64,000 nucleotides of DNA from Gudongella sp049310905 (lineage in GTDB: Bacteria; Bacillota; Clostridia; Tissierellales; Tissierellaceae). The notes under the pieces were generated by a model. It did no database searches. It was given only the letters and a program-made list of their open reading frames with translations, and had not been told where the DNA came from. The DNA is taken from positions 244,125 to 308,124 of the forward strand of contig NZ_JBMEMN010000001.1 of the NCBI RefSeq assembly GCF_049310905.1, in the 5' to 3' direction. How positions within the stretch are numbered: the stretch's first letter is position 1; every line of letters begins with the position of its first letter. Below, in pieces: positions 8,859-18,245 of the stretch. The translations under genes and the position numbers were made by a program.

Positions 8859-9629
8859 CTAAAAATTGATCTGACTAAACGCTTCTTTCTCTGAGCTGCG
8901 ACTATCTCTTTTAATCAAGTTATAGAGATAAATCGCATAAACTATACTCAAAGCAAAAATAATCAAAGTAAAGTACAATTCAAATGATTGATTTACATCT
9001 GATCTAGTTACCGAACTTACTGTATTATTTGTGAAGTGATAAATAATGAGTGGGAAAATATTATTTGTTTTAATCATTAGCATCGCCAATATCAATCCTA
9101 TAAAAAAAGCAAATAAAGTTTGTACAATCGCTTCAACCGATCCCTTTCCATTCAAAGTATTTAATAGGTGAGGTATTGAAAATAATAGGGATGAGCCCCA
9201 TATAGCATACATATTACTCTTTTTTTGAAGCAATCTAAGAATTACACCCCTGAACATGGTCTCTTCTACAAAAGAAACTATTGCCATAAAAACTATTATA
9301 TAAATAATCTCTAGTAATTTTAGATCAGCTGAAAATCCAACAACCAGAGGCAGAAATGCAAATATAAATAGTGGTATAAAAAGCAGTTTAGTTGTATTAT
9401 CCATTTTATTCATTGAGTTAAAGCCATAATAATTCCACTTATTCATTTTACTAATGAATGCAATAAGAATCACTGCGAGTATAGCAAAAGCTATAATAAG
9501 GGTTATCTCACTTCTAATTTCTGTAATTCCAGAAATTATACCCCCAAAAGTAATCACTAATAAAAATAAAAAAGTTGCTACGATACTGCTTATAACTGGA
9601 TGTTTGTCAATAAAAGAAACTTTATTCAC
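8859..9629 (-). CDS. CPBP (CAAX/Abi) family intramembrane glutamic metalloprotease
   Basis: The product is 256 aa with about eight membrane segments. All three catalytic motifs are present: EETMFR (EExxxR) near residue 122, FSIPH (FxxxH) near 150, and HFTNN (HxxxN) near 198. Members act as membrane proteases, often in bacteriocin self-immunity or signalling. It has a single AGGAGG-type site and no clear operon partners. Confidence 0.85.
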   Translation of the reverse strand: MNKVSFIDKHPVISSIVATFLFLLVITFGGIISGITEIRSEITLIIAFAILAVILIAFISKMNKWNYYGFNSMNKMDNTTKLLFIPLFIFAFLPLVVGFSADLKLLEIIYIIVFMAIVSFVEETMFRGVILRLLQKKSNMYAIWGSSLLFSIPHLLNTLNGKGSVEAIVQTLFAFFIGLILAMLMIKTNNIFPLIIYHFTNNTVSSVTRSDVNQSFELYFTLIIFALSIVYAIYLYNLIKRDSRSSEKEAFSQINF

Positions 9630-9805
9630 TGTTTATTATCCTCCTCGTTCACCAATAAAATTCATTACTAAAAATATTCTTTTCTTTTTAACAAGTCGTA
9701 CATGATGAAGTTAAGTTGACTATCAGTTGTATTGTCAATTGATAAATCACAGCTAGCTCGTCCACAGAACATATCTTGTTTAATGCATAATGTAATTACC
9801 CAAAG

Positions 9806-9987
9806 GGGGATGCGGATGTTTTTACGGACCTCAAAAATCCAGTCCTAGACTCCTTCTATAATCTATAGAACTCATTCCTCCAAGTGATAGTTTTATCCTC
9901 TCTTCAGAATACCATTTAATGTATTCATTAAGTTCCTCTATGAATTGAGCTATCGTAGTATCAGTCCAGGATTTTGTCCGCATCCCC
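9806..9987. mobile_element. 182-bp IS3-type deletion derivative with 11-bp perfect terminal inverted repeats
   Basis: GGGGATGCGGA at 9806-9816 is exactly inverted at 9977-9987. Between the ends lies the tail of an IS3-family transposase (next entry). It is a MITE-like non-autonomous relic, either a complete internally deleted copy or one end with a fortuitous repeat. The rest of the 9630-10004 gap holds nothing recognisable. Confidence 0.55.
9831..9983 (-). pseudogene. IS3-family transposase OrfB C-terminal fragment
   Basis: The minus-strand frame reads FIEELNEYIKWYSEERIKLS then LGGMSSIDYRRSLGLDF and stop. This is the standard end of IS3/IS150-type OrfB integrases (NEYIxWYNxxRIxxxLGGxSPxxYR). 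Only about 50 codons remain and the DDE core is missing. Confidence 0.75.
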
Positions 9988-10004
9988 ATTTTGTGATATA
10001 TTAT

Positions 10005-10730
10005 CTATTTATTTGTAGTTTTAATCATTTCAAATAATGCAGGTGATATAGAAATCATTATAATTTGTGCACCTGTTGCTAAATCCAAAAAAGCATGACC
10101 TAACATTAACGGTTCGAGTTTCCTCTTTTTATAATATATAATTCCTAATACAAACATCAATGGTAAGAATGACAAAAATCTGAATAGGATATGTTTCCAA
10201 TCGAACAATAGAGGTATAAAACTATGTTGAAGAGCATAGAAAAACATTGGATATCCAACTGAGAGTACTTTGTTACCTGTAATTTTTTCAATTCCATTTA
10301 GGGCATAACCAAAATATAATGGTAATTCAGCAAATACTATCGTCAAAGGTAAAAGCAACACATTTATTACTGCAATCCAAACAGGGATGGGTTGTATCAT
10401 TGTTACAGGCACATAACCATAAATCATATATCCAAATCCATACATTCCACCTATTCCCAATGAAAGCATTAGAAGAACGATCAACAATGAATATTTCAGA
10501 TTCCAATGACCCTTTTGATAACCAATTAAGTTCTTATATGTAGTACCTTCAAGTTTGCAAATAATCATTAGTAAAACAATAGTAATGATATTACAAACTG
10601 TACATAGTATCGACCACCATTTACTTGCTTGTTCTAATGATTGATTAGTGAACATTGCAAATATAATTCCAACGATAATAAACAAAACACTTCTAAATAA
10701 TGGCAGTATAAATGGACCCACCTTATTCAT
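10005..10730 (-). CDS. CPBP-like multi-pass membrane protein with degenerate catalytic motif
   Basis: The product is 241 aa with about seven membrane helices. The arrangement echoes CPBP proteases: FAELPLYFGYALNGIEK stands where EExxxR is expected, FFYALQHSF resembles FxxxH, and LMLGHAFLDLA resembles HxxxN/D. Only one Glu of the EE pair remains and the Arg is replaced by Tyr, so catalysis is doubtful. It sits beside a canonical CPBP gene, separated by the IS3 relic. Confidence 0.6.
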   Translation of the reverse strand: MNKVGPFILPLFRSVLFIIVGIIFAMFTNQSLEQASKWWSILCTVCNIITIVLLMIICKLEGTTYKNLIGYQKGHWNLKYSLLIVLLMLSLGIGGMYGFGYMIYGYVPVTMIQPIPVWIAVINVLLLPLTIVFAELPLYFGYALNGIEKITGNKVLSVGYPMFFYALQHSFIPLLFDWKHILFRFLSFLPLMFVLGIIYYKKRKLEPLMLGHAFLDLATGAQIIMISISPALFEMIKTTNK

Positions 10731-11016
10731 TACATCATCCCACCTTATTTAGTATGTAAATAATTTAAACTTTAAAAACTTTTCAAATTTATCTCATGTG
10801 TAAATTATAACATATTATTTATGCACCTTATATCTATCTATGTAAAATGGAATATTTGATTTATAATACTCTACAAAACCACACTATAATCATATTCGAT
10901 TTTATTTTCCATTCTTACCACTGAGATACTCCTTAACTTTAGATCTCTAACCCTTTGATTCCATCTTACTTCCTCTCTATCAACGCAAGAGTCTCAACTT
11001 ACCCTGTTTGCAAAAA

Positions 11017-11054
11017 ACAATAAAAACCTACTGATATCAGTATGTTTTTATTGT
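11017..11054. terminator. Hairpin terminator downstream of degV
   Basis: Outer stem ACAATAAAAAC / GTTTTTATTGT encloses the palindrome ACTGATATCAGT, giving a long, nearly perfect hairpin with U-rich arms on both strands. It is placed 50 bp after the degV stop. The rest of 10731-11102 shows no gene. Confidence 0.7.
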
Positions 11055-11102
11055 ATCAATATTTGAGTTTTTATATTTCTAATAACACATGTTTTAATAC
11101 AA

Positions 11103-11963
11103 TCAGGAAATATTTTTTTCAATCCCTGCAATTCCGATTGCACCAGGACCACCATGACATGAAATCACAGCACCTGCTTTCATCCACCTAGCTTCCTCTA
11201 TACCATTTTCCCTTAGCAGATTAAGAATTATCTCTTTATAATTATCATCTACACTAGGAGCACCTACTATCAAAACGGTCTCAGACTCAATATTATAGCT
11301 TTCAAAAAAATCCTTAATCATTTTCTTTAAAGCACGCTCAAAGGATCCACGATATTTTTTCCCAGGTACCAAATACCCATTTTCTATTTTAATGCTTGGA
11401 AAAATTTTTAAAATATTTGCTCCAAGAAAAGCTAAATTTGAGACACGACCGCCAGCTCTTAGATAAAGAAGTGTTTTAGGCAAGAAATTCATATGGGTAC
11501 GCTCGCAAATATCTTCGATAAAAGCAATAACCTCTTCAGGACTTTTGTTAGGATTATCTTCAATAAATTGAGCGGTTGCTTTAACAATAGCAGCTGCTCC
11601 AATAGAAACATTCTTGGAATCTACTAAATGGACATTTTCAAAATCTTGAGCTGCAATATTTGCCGCATTGAAAGAAACAGTTGTTACTGCTGAATAACCA
11701 ATGTGAATTATATGTACATCTGGATATTTGGCAAATACTTCTTTGAAAACTTCAGTGTTGTCTTGAGGTGTAGAACCAGATGTCTTGGGTAAAGTTCCTG
11801 TTTTCTCATAAAAATCAAAAACTTTTTGCACTTCAAAGCTTCCATCTGGATATGTTTTATCATCCATAATTACATGCATTGGAATGACTTGAATATTGTA
11901 GCGATCAATAATTTCTTTTGATAAATCTGAGCCACTTTCTGTTGTAATAATATACTTTTTCAT
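11103..11963 (-). CDS. DegV family fatty-acid-binding protein
   Basis: The product is 286 aa from ATG 11963, with GGAGG 6-10 nt upstream; an in-frame longer start exists but adds unrelated residues. The N-terminus ITTESGSDLSKEIIDRYNIQ and the TSGSTPQ motif (residues ~60-66) are the DegV lipid-binding hallmarks. The HIHIGYSAVTT-type segment and the C-terminal CHGGPGAIGI also fit. The family binds a fatty acid and can act as FakB, handing it to the kinase FakA; no fakA is visible here. Confidence 0.85.
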   Translation of the reverse strand: MKKYIITTESGSDLSKEIIDRYNIQVIPMHVIMDDKTYPDGSFEVQKVFDFYEKTGTLPKTSGSTPQDNTEVFKEVFAKYPDVHIIHIGYSAVTTVSFNAANIAAQDFENVHLVDSKNVSIGAAAIVKATAQFIEDNPNKSPEEVIAFIEDICERTHMNFLPKTLLYLRAGGRVSNLAFLGANILKIFPSIKIENGYLVPGKKYRGSFERALKKMIKDFFESYNIESETVLIVGAPSVDDNYKEIILNLLRENGIEEARWMKAGAVISCHGGPGAIGIAGIEKNIS

Positions 11964-12398
11964 AATAACCTCCAATAATTTGGGTGAGAGAAAACATCTA
12001 ACTACACATACCAAGCAAAATACTACGAACAGACTGAAATTAGAAATTGGTCATTGCTTGGATGTCTTTTTTAATAGTTACCCTTTCATTGGAGAAAGAT
12101 TTGCAATTCATTAATATTGCTCCAATATAATCTATTTCATTAGTCATAAAATCCATATTTTGTGCCTTATACTATATGTTTAAATTCATTTTTGTACTTG
12201 TAGTCTTGGTTGCCCAAGGCTGTATTGTGCTATTGTCATATACAATTAGATAGTAGCATGTACAACTATTCTACATAGTGCACTTATATACCACATTGGT
12301 AGCTTCGTCTCACTGCAAGTATGGCATGTATTACCAATATAGTAGGCTAATCTAATTGTTATATCCACATATCAATTTCACGAAGCTTAATGTCTTTA
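11964..12398. other. 435-bp gap with no recognised feature
   Basis: No gene, RNA or IS end was found. It forms the boundary between the backbone and the defence island, and its base composition is very AT-rich. Confidence 0.5.
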
Positions 12399-13133
12399 TT
12401 AATCATTAAATAATTGAATATTATTTTCATACAACTGTTCTAATGAAAAATCTGCTCTCTGCATCAACAGCTTCTCAATTGTATCTGACATAAGCTCTTT
12501 CAATGACATCATATTATTAGCATCATGAATAAATGGCGCATCAGATTCAACAAGAATTCGCTCGATAGGTATTCGCTCAATAATCATTTTCCCATTATCG
12601 CTTTCTAGCATCTTTAAATTAATAGAAAAAAAACATCCCATCTCTATGGCTCTTTTTAATTGCTTTATTTCACCAGAGTACCAGTGTAAAATACATTTGC
12701 AGGTTTGACAGCATTTATACTTTTCAAGTATATCTAATACTTGTTTGGCAGACTTTACACTATGAATCGAAATAATCTTACCTTTATGATATGCACATTC
12801 ACGAATTATTGTATCAAATACATGTAACTGCTTATCCTTTGATTCATAGAATTGACGGTTAAAATCAAGACCTATTTCACCTATATATTTCGCATCAGGC
12901 AAGTATTTCTTCACCAAATCTAGTTCACATGATCGTTCTTTAACTAACTGTGGATGTAAGCCAAGCGCAAGTTTTATAGTTTCATAATCTCTTAATAAAC
13001 TAATCTCTTTTTCGTAAGCCTTTGGTGTTGTCGTTACTGAAAAGATTTGAATATCCATATTGCCACTTTCTTTCGCTGCTTGTTGCATACTAGGAAATAA
13101 ATCAACATGACAATGTAAATCAAATATTTTCAT
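12399..13133 (-). CDS. qatD: QatD, TatD-family metal-dependent DNase
   Basis: The product is 244 aa and is the last gene of the qat operon, overlapping the end of qatC. TatD metal ligands are all visible: HCHVD (residues ~7-11), GEIGLD near 92, SIHS near 124, LHWYSG near 150 and ESDAPF near 198. TatD proteins are metal-dependent nucleases. In Qat anti-phage systems the TatD-like protein is the fourth component; its exact action is not settled. ATG 13133 or the GTG three codons upstream (13142) could both start it. Confidence 0.85.
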   Translation of the reverse strand: MKIFDLHCHVDLFPSMQQAAKESGNMDIQIFSVTTTPKAYEKEISLLRDYETIKLALGLHPQLVKERSCELDLVKKYLPDAKYIGEIGLDFNRQFYESKDKQLHVFDTIIRECAYHKGKIISIHSVKSAKQVLDILEKYKCCQTCKCILHWYSGEIKQLKRAIEMGCFFSINLKMLESDNGKMIIERIPIERILVESDAPFIHDANNMMSLKELMSDTIEKLLMQRADFSLEQLYENNIQLFND

Positions 13134-14484
13134 TATTTTCACCCACTTCGCTGCTAATAAAAGAATCTACTTCCATTAAGCCTCGCTTATAAACCTCCGC
13201 CAATTCAATTATATACTCACTATCTCCTGAAATTGATCCAGTTTTATAAACAAGCAACCGTGCCATTGTAGGCTTCTTCTTCAGACGGTTAATAGCATAC
13301 TGAAATGATCTCAATTGAACACCTTCACCTGATGCGTGATTTCTAATAATTGATGAAACATCATTAGCTGTATATACTGTTCCATCACCATCTTTACCAA
13401 ACGCCTTATGCATCGCAGCTCTTCTAATTATACATGGAACACAGAATCCGCAGTGTTGAGGAGGTAATCCTTTCCACCTAGCTTTAATTGGGGAAGAGCA
13501 TGAGTTAGATCTTTCCACTATCTCAGATAGATACTCTTTATTCAGGCATTCATTGGCCATCTCACCCTTAGTCTTGTTCCAATATGGGTTTAAAACTAAT
13601 TTGTCTGTATCTAATATTTTTAGAACACCATTCCAAAGATTTAAGTAAAACGGATGAGTTGTTCGTGTGCTGTGTGAGCCAATTCTTAAATCGTCAAGCG
13701 GTATGTTTAAAGCAATTAACCCATTTTCAGGTACTAGTAATTCCTTAATAGCAGTAAAATTTGATATTGCAAAAATACCAAGTGCTATAAACAAAAAAGA
13801 TCTGCTTCTTGTTGAATTTTCATTCCCACCACCTGGCAAAAAGTCTTTCTCAAACACCATCCATAGATCCAAATAAAGTAAATCACCTAATTGATACTTT
13901 CCTTCAAAATCATGTAGGATATTAGTTTGCGAATTCTTTGTGAATCCCTCTCCAGCGTGGCTAACTAAAATTATTTTCTTTTTCTGTTCCAAATAATCTA
14001 TTGTGCTAATCAAACTATCCATCCCACCAGAAAAAAGAGAAGCCACCTCAAACTCCTTACATTCAGTTATAGCTTCATCAGGCTCAATTATTTTAACCAC
14101 TTTCTGAGTAAAATCTATAGCCCATTTATCACCAGTTAAGAAATTGAGCATTCTTTCAAATATTGGCTTTGCCTCACGAAATTTCGTTAAGTCATAAACA
14201 GGTAATTCAATATAAATCTCTCTAGTCCAACTGTCTTGTGAATGTAATTCTCTTGAAATCCTCGTATCAGCAATATAAACAGCTGTTGCTAAACACAAAA
14301 GATCCAACCCTGTCTCTGTAGGCTCTAATCCATTTTGTAACATCTTTTGCTGTACATGATCAATTCCGTACAGTAATTTCCCGTCTCTATGTCGTATTGG
14401 TACTATAACTTTCTCTACATCATCAGTACTCGTCGTTACTAATTCAAATTCATCATAACTCATTATCATTTTATATCTTTTCAT
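13120..14484 (-). CDS. qatC: QatC, QueC-like ATP-pyrophosphatase-fold protein
   Basis: The product is 454 aa. It has the PP-loop signature SLFSGGMDSLIS (residues ~150-161) and a C-terminal zinc cluster (CSSPIK... HCGFCVPCIIRRA), as in QueC 7-cyano-7-deazaguanine synthase. It is far longer than QueC because of an N-terminal extension of ~145 residues. In Qat systems this QueC-like subunit is a core component rather than a queuosine biosynthesis enzyme, and no queD, queE or queF is present here. It starts 3 nt after qatB ends. Confidence 0.9.
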   Translation of the reverse strand: MKRYKMIMSYDEFELVTTSTDDVEKVIVPIRHRDGKLLYGIDHVQQKMLQNGLEPTETGLDLLCLATAVYIADTRISRELHSQDSWTREIYIELPVYDLTKFREAKPIFERMLNFLTGDKWAIDFTQKVVKIIEPDEAITECKEFEVASLFSGGMDSLISTIDYLEQKKKIILVSHAGEGFTKNSQTNILHDFEGKYQLGDLLYLDLWMVFEKDFLPGGGNENSTRSRSFLFIALGIFAISNFTAIKELLVPENGLIALNIPLDDLRIGSHSTRTTHPFYLNLWNGVLKILDTDKLVLNPYWNKTKGEMANECLNKEYLSEIVERSNSCSSPIKARWKGLPPQHCGFCVPCIIRRAAMHKAFGKDGDGTVYTANDVSSIIRNHASGEGVQLRSFQYAINRLKKKPTMARLLVYKTGSISGDSEYIIELAEVYKRGLMEVDSFISSEVGENNENI

Positions 14485-14487
14485 ATA

Positions 14488-15279
14488 CTACTCCTCCAAT
14501 TCAGAAAGTATAGAGAATGCTCTTTCGTAGACACTATCAACAATATCCCTCGTATGATTTGTATCAATGTTTCTTATATCCACATGTAAATCGTTCATTG
14601 CATCTGAAACAGACCCACTTATAAAATCTTTAATCTGATTCTGAATTATTTCGACCGTTGCAGTATCATCTGGTAGGGAAATCGTTTTATTCCCAATATC
14701 ATTAAGAAGTCTTTCTTGAATTACATTCGTCATATACGTTTTTGTAAATGTCAAGAATTCACCATCGGTTAAAGTCTCAATTGTTTTATCTTCCAAATCA
14801 GTTAAAGTCATCAATGTTTCGATATACGAACTTCTAGCTATTCCTTCATCGGTCGGACCACCATCAGGGCAGACAAAATCTATAATATGTAAAAATACAT
14901 CCCTGGCGCTTTTCCCAATTATATCTCCAAGACCATATATACGGCTTGTTTCAGAGACCCCATTCCTTGAAATGCTGTTAAAAAATGAAACTAACCTTTC
15001 TGTGCTATTTCTTGCTGAGCCTAATCTTGTAACAGCATTTTTTGAACCCCCTAGTGATTGTTTAACATATTTCGATGTTGATTTTCGTAGATTATGCGTA
15101 CTCCTTCCACCTTCGTTTACATATCTAGTAAAATTGCTTCTTGGTATTCTAAATCTCTCACCATCCGCTTGGGGTGGAATTGGTTTATCATTTGCTAATG
15201 GGTTCTCCCCATCTTCCAGCCATGATGGTACTAAAGGTGTACTACCTTTCTGACCTCCGTTACTTGTAGATGTTCCCAT
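14488..15279 (-). CDS. qatB: QatB, Qat system component of unknown fold
   Basis: The product is 263 aa. It has a Ser/Gly/Pro-rich, probably disordered N-terminus (residues 1-60, including LVPSWLEDG), then a mainly helical body with basic patches (STRKSTS-type, KYVKQSLGGSKNAVTR). No catalytic motif is recognised. Identity rests on its position between the KAP ATPase and the QueC-like gene, with length and N-terminal pattern typical of QatB. Confidence 0.85.
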   Translation of the reverse strand: MGTSTSNGGQKGSTPLVPSWLEDGENPLANDKPIPPQADGERFRIPRSNFTRYVNEGGRSTHNLRKSTSKYVKQSLGGSKNAVTRLGSARNSTERLVSFFNSISRNGVSETSRIYGLGDIIGKSARDVFLHIIDFVCPDGGPTDEGIARSSYIETLMTLTDLEDKTIETLTDGEFLTFTKTYMTNVIQERLLNDIGNKTISLPDDTATVEIIQNQIKDFISGSVSDAMNDLHVDIRNIDTNHTRDIVDSVYERAFSILSELEE

Positions 15280-15294
15280 TTATATCCCCCTTTT

Positions 15295-17223
15295 TTACAT
15301 GGATTTAAGTGCTGCTTTAACAAACGTGGTACCATCTCTTCTTAATTTATCTAAATAACTTGATAATCTGCTCTTAGCTTCTGCTGATGTAATGCAACTA
15401 CTCCAGCCATTACAAATCCAAACACCAACAGTCTTAATATCAAACATTTCTATTAAACTTACAAGATTCATTTGAAGATTTTGATGCAAGGAGACAAGAC
15501 ATATAATTCCTTCAATTCCATTTGGTTTATTTGAGATATTACTTTGAGCCAATATTTTCGAAGCCAATGCATCATATACAATTTTTACGTCATCTGGGGA
15601 CAATACTTTTACTTCCTCTTTCACACTTGCAATATTCATAGAGGTACTCATTAACTTGTCCAAAATAATACGCAGTTTCTCAGATTTAATTTGATTGAAG
15701 AAATAATCTTGCTTTTCTTTACAGGCAAAGAAATATGGTCTAAGGTCTTTTTCACCGAGCTTTGGTTCAGTCATTACCCATTTAGTAATATTGTTGTCTT
15801 TAGCCCATTCGACTACTTTAGGACTGTTTTTAGTAATTGATACTACCTTTTTATCGGATTGCTCAACTTCAGCTGCATCATCAACTTTCTGGTCCTCTTC
15901 ACTTTGCTTACCAAGATTCAATACTTCTGTTTCTAATTCTCTTATAACGTCACAGTATCCTTGATCATTTGTTTGTGAGGCTATATCCTCATAGAACTCA
16001 TCAAAAAAGCTCTCAGCAAGCATTATTTTAGCAAGATAAGGCAATACTACCTCATCACCATATCCGCGAGCATCCGCCATTTTCTTTCTTAGTAGAAGCA
16101 TATTGATAAATCTTTTAATCTTTCTAGGATTACCATTGGTATGACGAGCAAGGATCGCACTTATTTGTGTTGCTATTGTTATCTCACCTATGACCAGCTC
16201 ATATTTAGTGTCAAGTGCTTCATTCATCTCAGTAATCGTTAGCCCTTGATTTTTCCATGGTTTTTTCATTTTCTCAACTGATATTGTAAGAAGTCTATTA
16301 AATTCACATGAATCGTCTTCCAGCTTTGATCCTATAAGCAACATTTTTATATACATTTCTGATTCAATTTCACCAAGCACTGGAAGTCTAAATGGCACCT
16401 GAATTAATTTTTCCAAATATCTTCTTGAGAACTCTGCTCCTAGATTCTTATTATTAGTATCTGTCAAGTCAGGAAAGTGGTTCTTAACTGCATATTCAAT
16501 CATTGTCTCATCTGCTGCAATTACAAAAGCTGTAGAATTTGAAAACATAAATAGTCTAACAGCTTCTAGTGTTTCAATTGTTACTTCCGGTAAACATCTA
16601 TCCAAATCATCGATAAGTACAACTAATTTTTTTATAGATGATGCTTCAAGGAGTTCAGAAAATGATTTTTGAAACTCGGTAAATTCTTTAGACATTGAAA
16701 CATCTTCAAATATTTTTGAGTCAGTTAAATAAGAGCCTATTGAGTCGATAGTATTTCCAATCTTCTCTTGATCTGTAAGATTGCCCTTTAACACGTCTAA
16801 AGCACCTGTAATCAATCCTATTGGAAGTACACCAGTTGAAGCCGAAAAAGCGAAATTCCCTGCTGTCTTTGCAACACTTAACCAGTTAATGCTCTTCCAT
16901 ACTTTTTTTACTTTGTCGGCACAAACCTCAGATAGATTTCTCTTTTCAACTAAAGTAGAGACTATAGAACTCATCAATGCGATTTTTGCATCTTCAAAGC
17001 CTTGATGCTTCCATCCATTGAACTTAATACATTCAATATCATCTTTTGATTTAAACTCATCTTCTACCATTTCAAGAATACTTGATTTGCCTGCACCCCA
17101 GTCACCATGAACACCAATAGATATAGGCTTCTCTCTACTTTCATTTATTAGTTCAACAACAGTTTTAGCTATTGCACGATTGTTCAGCATATCGACTTTA
17201 GTTTCATTATCTGAAAGAATCAA
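15295..17223 (-). CDS. qatA: QatA, KAP-family P-loop ATPase
   Basis: The product is 642 aa and is the first gene of the operon. Walker A is GDWGAGKS (residues 40-47) and Walker B is LVVLIDDLDRCLPE (near residue 205), with the DDLDR signature of KAP NTPases. An inserted hydrophobic stretch (SVAKTAGNFAFSASTGVLPI, residues ~113-135) matches the membrane-segment insertion found in KAP proteins. The start is TTG 17223 with an AAGGGGG site. Qat systems protect against phage; QatA is presumed to be the ATP-driven sensor or organiser. Confidence 0.9.
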   Translation of the reverse strand: MILSDNETKVDMLNNRAIAKTVVELINESREKPISIGVHGDWGAGKSSILEMVEDEFKSKDDIECIKFNGWKHQGFEDAKIALMSSIVSTLVEKRNLSEVCADKVKKVWKSINWLSVAKTAGNFAFSASTGVLPIGLITGALDVLKGNLTDQEKIGNTIDSIGSYLTDSKIFEDVSMSKEFTEFQKSFSELLEASSIKKLVVLIDDLDRCLPEVTIETLEAVRLFMFSNSTAFVIAADETMIEYAVKNHFPDLTDTNNKNLGAEFSRRYLEKLIQVPFRLPVLGEIESEMYIKMLLIGSKLEDDSCEFNRLLTISVEKMKKPWKNQGLTITEMNEALDTKYELVIGEITIATQISAILARHTNGNPRKIKRFINMLLLRKKMADARGYGDEVVLPYLAKIMLAESFFDEFYEDIASQTNDQGYCDVIRELETEVLNLGKQSEEDQKVDDAAEVEQSDKKVVSITKNSPKVVEWAKDNNITKWVMTEPKLGEKDLRPYFFACKEKQDYFFNQIKSEKLRIILDKLMSTSMNIASVKEEVKVLSPDDVKIVYDALASKILAQSNISNKPNGIEGIICLVSLHQNLQMNLVSLIEMFDIKTVGVWICNGWSSCITSAEAKSRLSSYLDKLRRDGTTFVKAALKSM

Positions 17224-17353
17224 ATGACTCGCCCCCTTTAATCTTTTTTTATAATCTCTTCAATATCCTTATAGCATAGTTTGTTTTTTTCATAAATTTT
17301 GTTCAATTTCTTCAACTTAATCTTATCTCTGAAAAGTTGAATATTGGATTTGT

Positions 17354-17554
17354 TCAACAGTGAAATGAGTTTGCAATTATACCAATAATTAATCCACCGA
17401 TATAAGTAAATGGTTCAGCAACATCCCAATTCTCAGATATAAATTTCCCCAAAATGAATATTAATGGAAATGCTACCATCCAAAAAATAATCAGAAAGCA
17501 AATGATATAAAGATTTACTATCCAATCATTTAAAACATTAATTGATGATTTCAT
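17354..17554 (-). CDS. Small two-helix membrane protein, probably frameshifted
   Basis: The product is 66 aa with two strong membrane segments (residues ~12-38 and ~48-63). It stops abruptly after IIGIIANSFHC. In another frame, continuing to a TAA at 17238, the minus strand reads KLISLLNKSNIQLFRDKIKL followed by a Lys-rich helical tail ending KDIEEIIKKD, just before qatA. One shift near 17370 would join them into a ~105-aa protein with a cytoplasmic helix. Family unknown; it may once have belonged to the qat operon. Confidence 0.5.
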   Translation of the reverse strand: MKSSINVLNDWIVNLYIICFLIIFWMVAFPLIFILGKFISENWDVAEPFTYIGGLIIGIIANSFHC

Positions 17555-17601
17555 AACTTCAAAAGTTTTAGTACCCTGGAAGTTCTTCTCTCCGAGTTTT
17601 T

Positions 17602-18096
17602 TTATGCCTTCATTACAACATATAAATCAAGGATATCATCTACTGAGGTCAATGAGTTCATAAGAAGATCGCTAGCGTTCTTATAATTATTATTATTTAA
17701 GATCTCATAAACTAAATTATCAATTGGTGTTAATACTGCTTTATTGTACTCCGGTTTTATTTGTTCAAAAACTACTGATAAAAGATAACTATCTCGAAGA
17801 CTGCATGACGTAATATATGTTTTAACGTCTTCTAGAAACCTGCTTGAATCATATAATCCAAAAGCTATCAAGGTGATTAGACTTTTTCTATAATCCAAAC
17901 CTTTTCTGTTTTTCATTCTAACTATCGATTCAACCTGATCCCCTAAATCCACTTCACAGTTAGAAAAAATATTTATTAACAGATTATCTATTTCACTTAA
18001 ATTGCCATCAGTTAAGTCGATCACGTCCGAGCCCCTCAAATAATTATAAAACACCTTTTCTCGAATACTTGCAGCTGACATCAATTCCTGTTCCAT
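17602..18096 (-). CDS. Hypothetical helical protein upstream of qat
   Basis: The product is 164 aa and I do not recognise it. It is predominantly helical and soluble, with no signal peptide, no Cys and no catalytic signature. Its N-terminus (MEQELMSAASIREKVFYNYL) and acidic middle resemble small adaptor or immunity-type proteins. It lies on the minus strand between hsdR and the small membrane protein, so it may be an accessory gene of the island. Confidence 0.5.
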   Translation of the reverse strand: MEQELMSAASIREKVFYNYLRGSDVIDLTDGNLSEIDNLLINIFSNCEVDLGDQVESIVRMKNRKGLDYRKSLITLIAFGLYDSSRFLEDVKTYITSCSLRDSYLLSVVFEQIKPEYNKAVLTPIDNLVYEILNNNNYKNASDLLMNSLTSVDDILDLYVVMKA

Positions 18097-18245
18097 ACTT
18101 TTAATATCTCGATAAATTATTGGCTCCCGTAGAATTTCACAAAAGATGAATTAGTTCTATTCTCCAACCCTTGCATTCTTTGAAAGAGTACCAAAAGGTT
18201 CAATGTTTTCATATTTGGTTTCTGCCAATCTCTTCAAATTCTATT

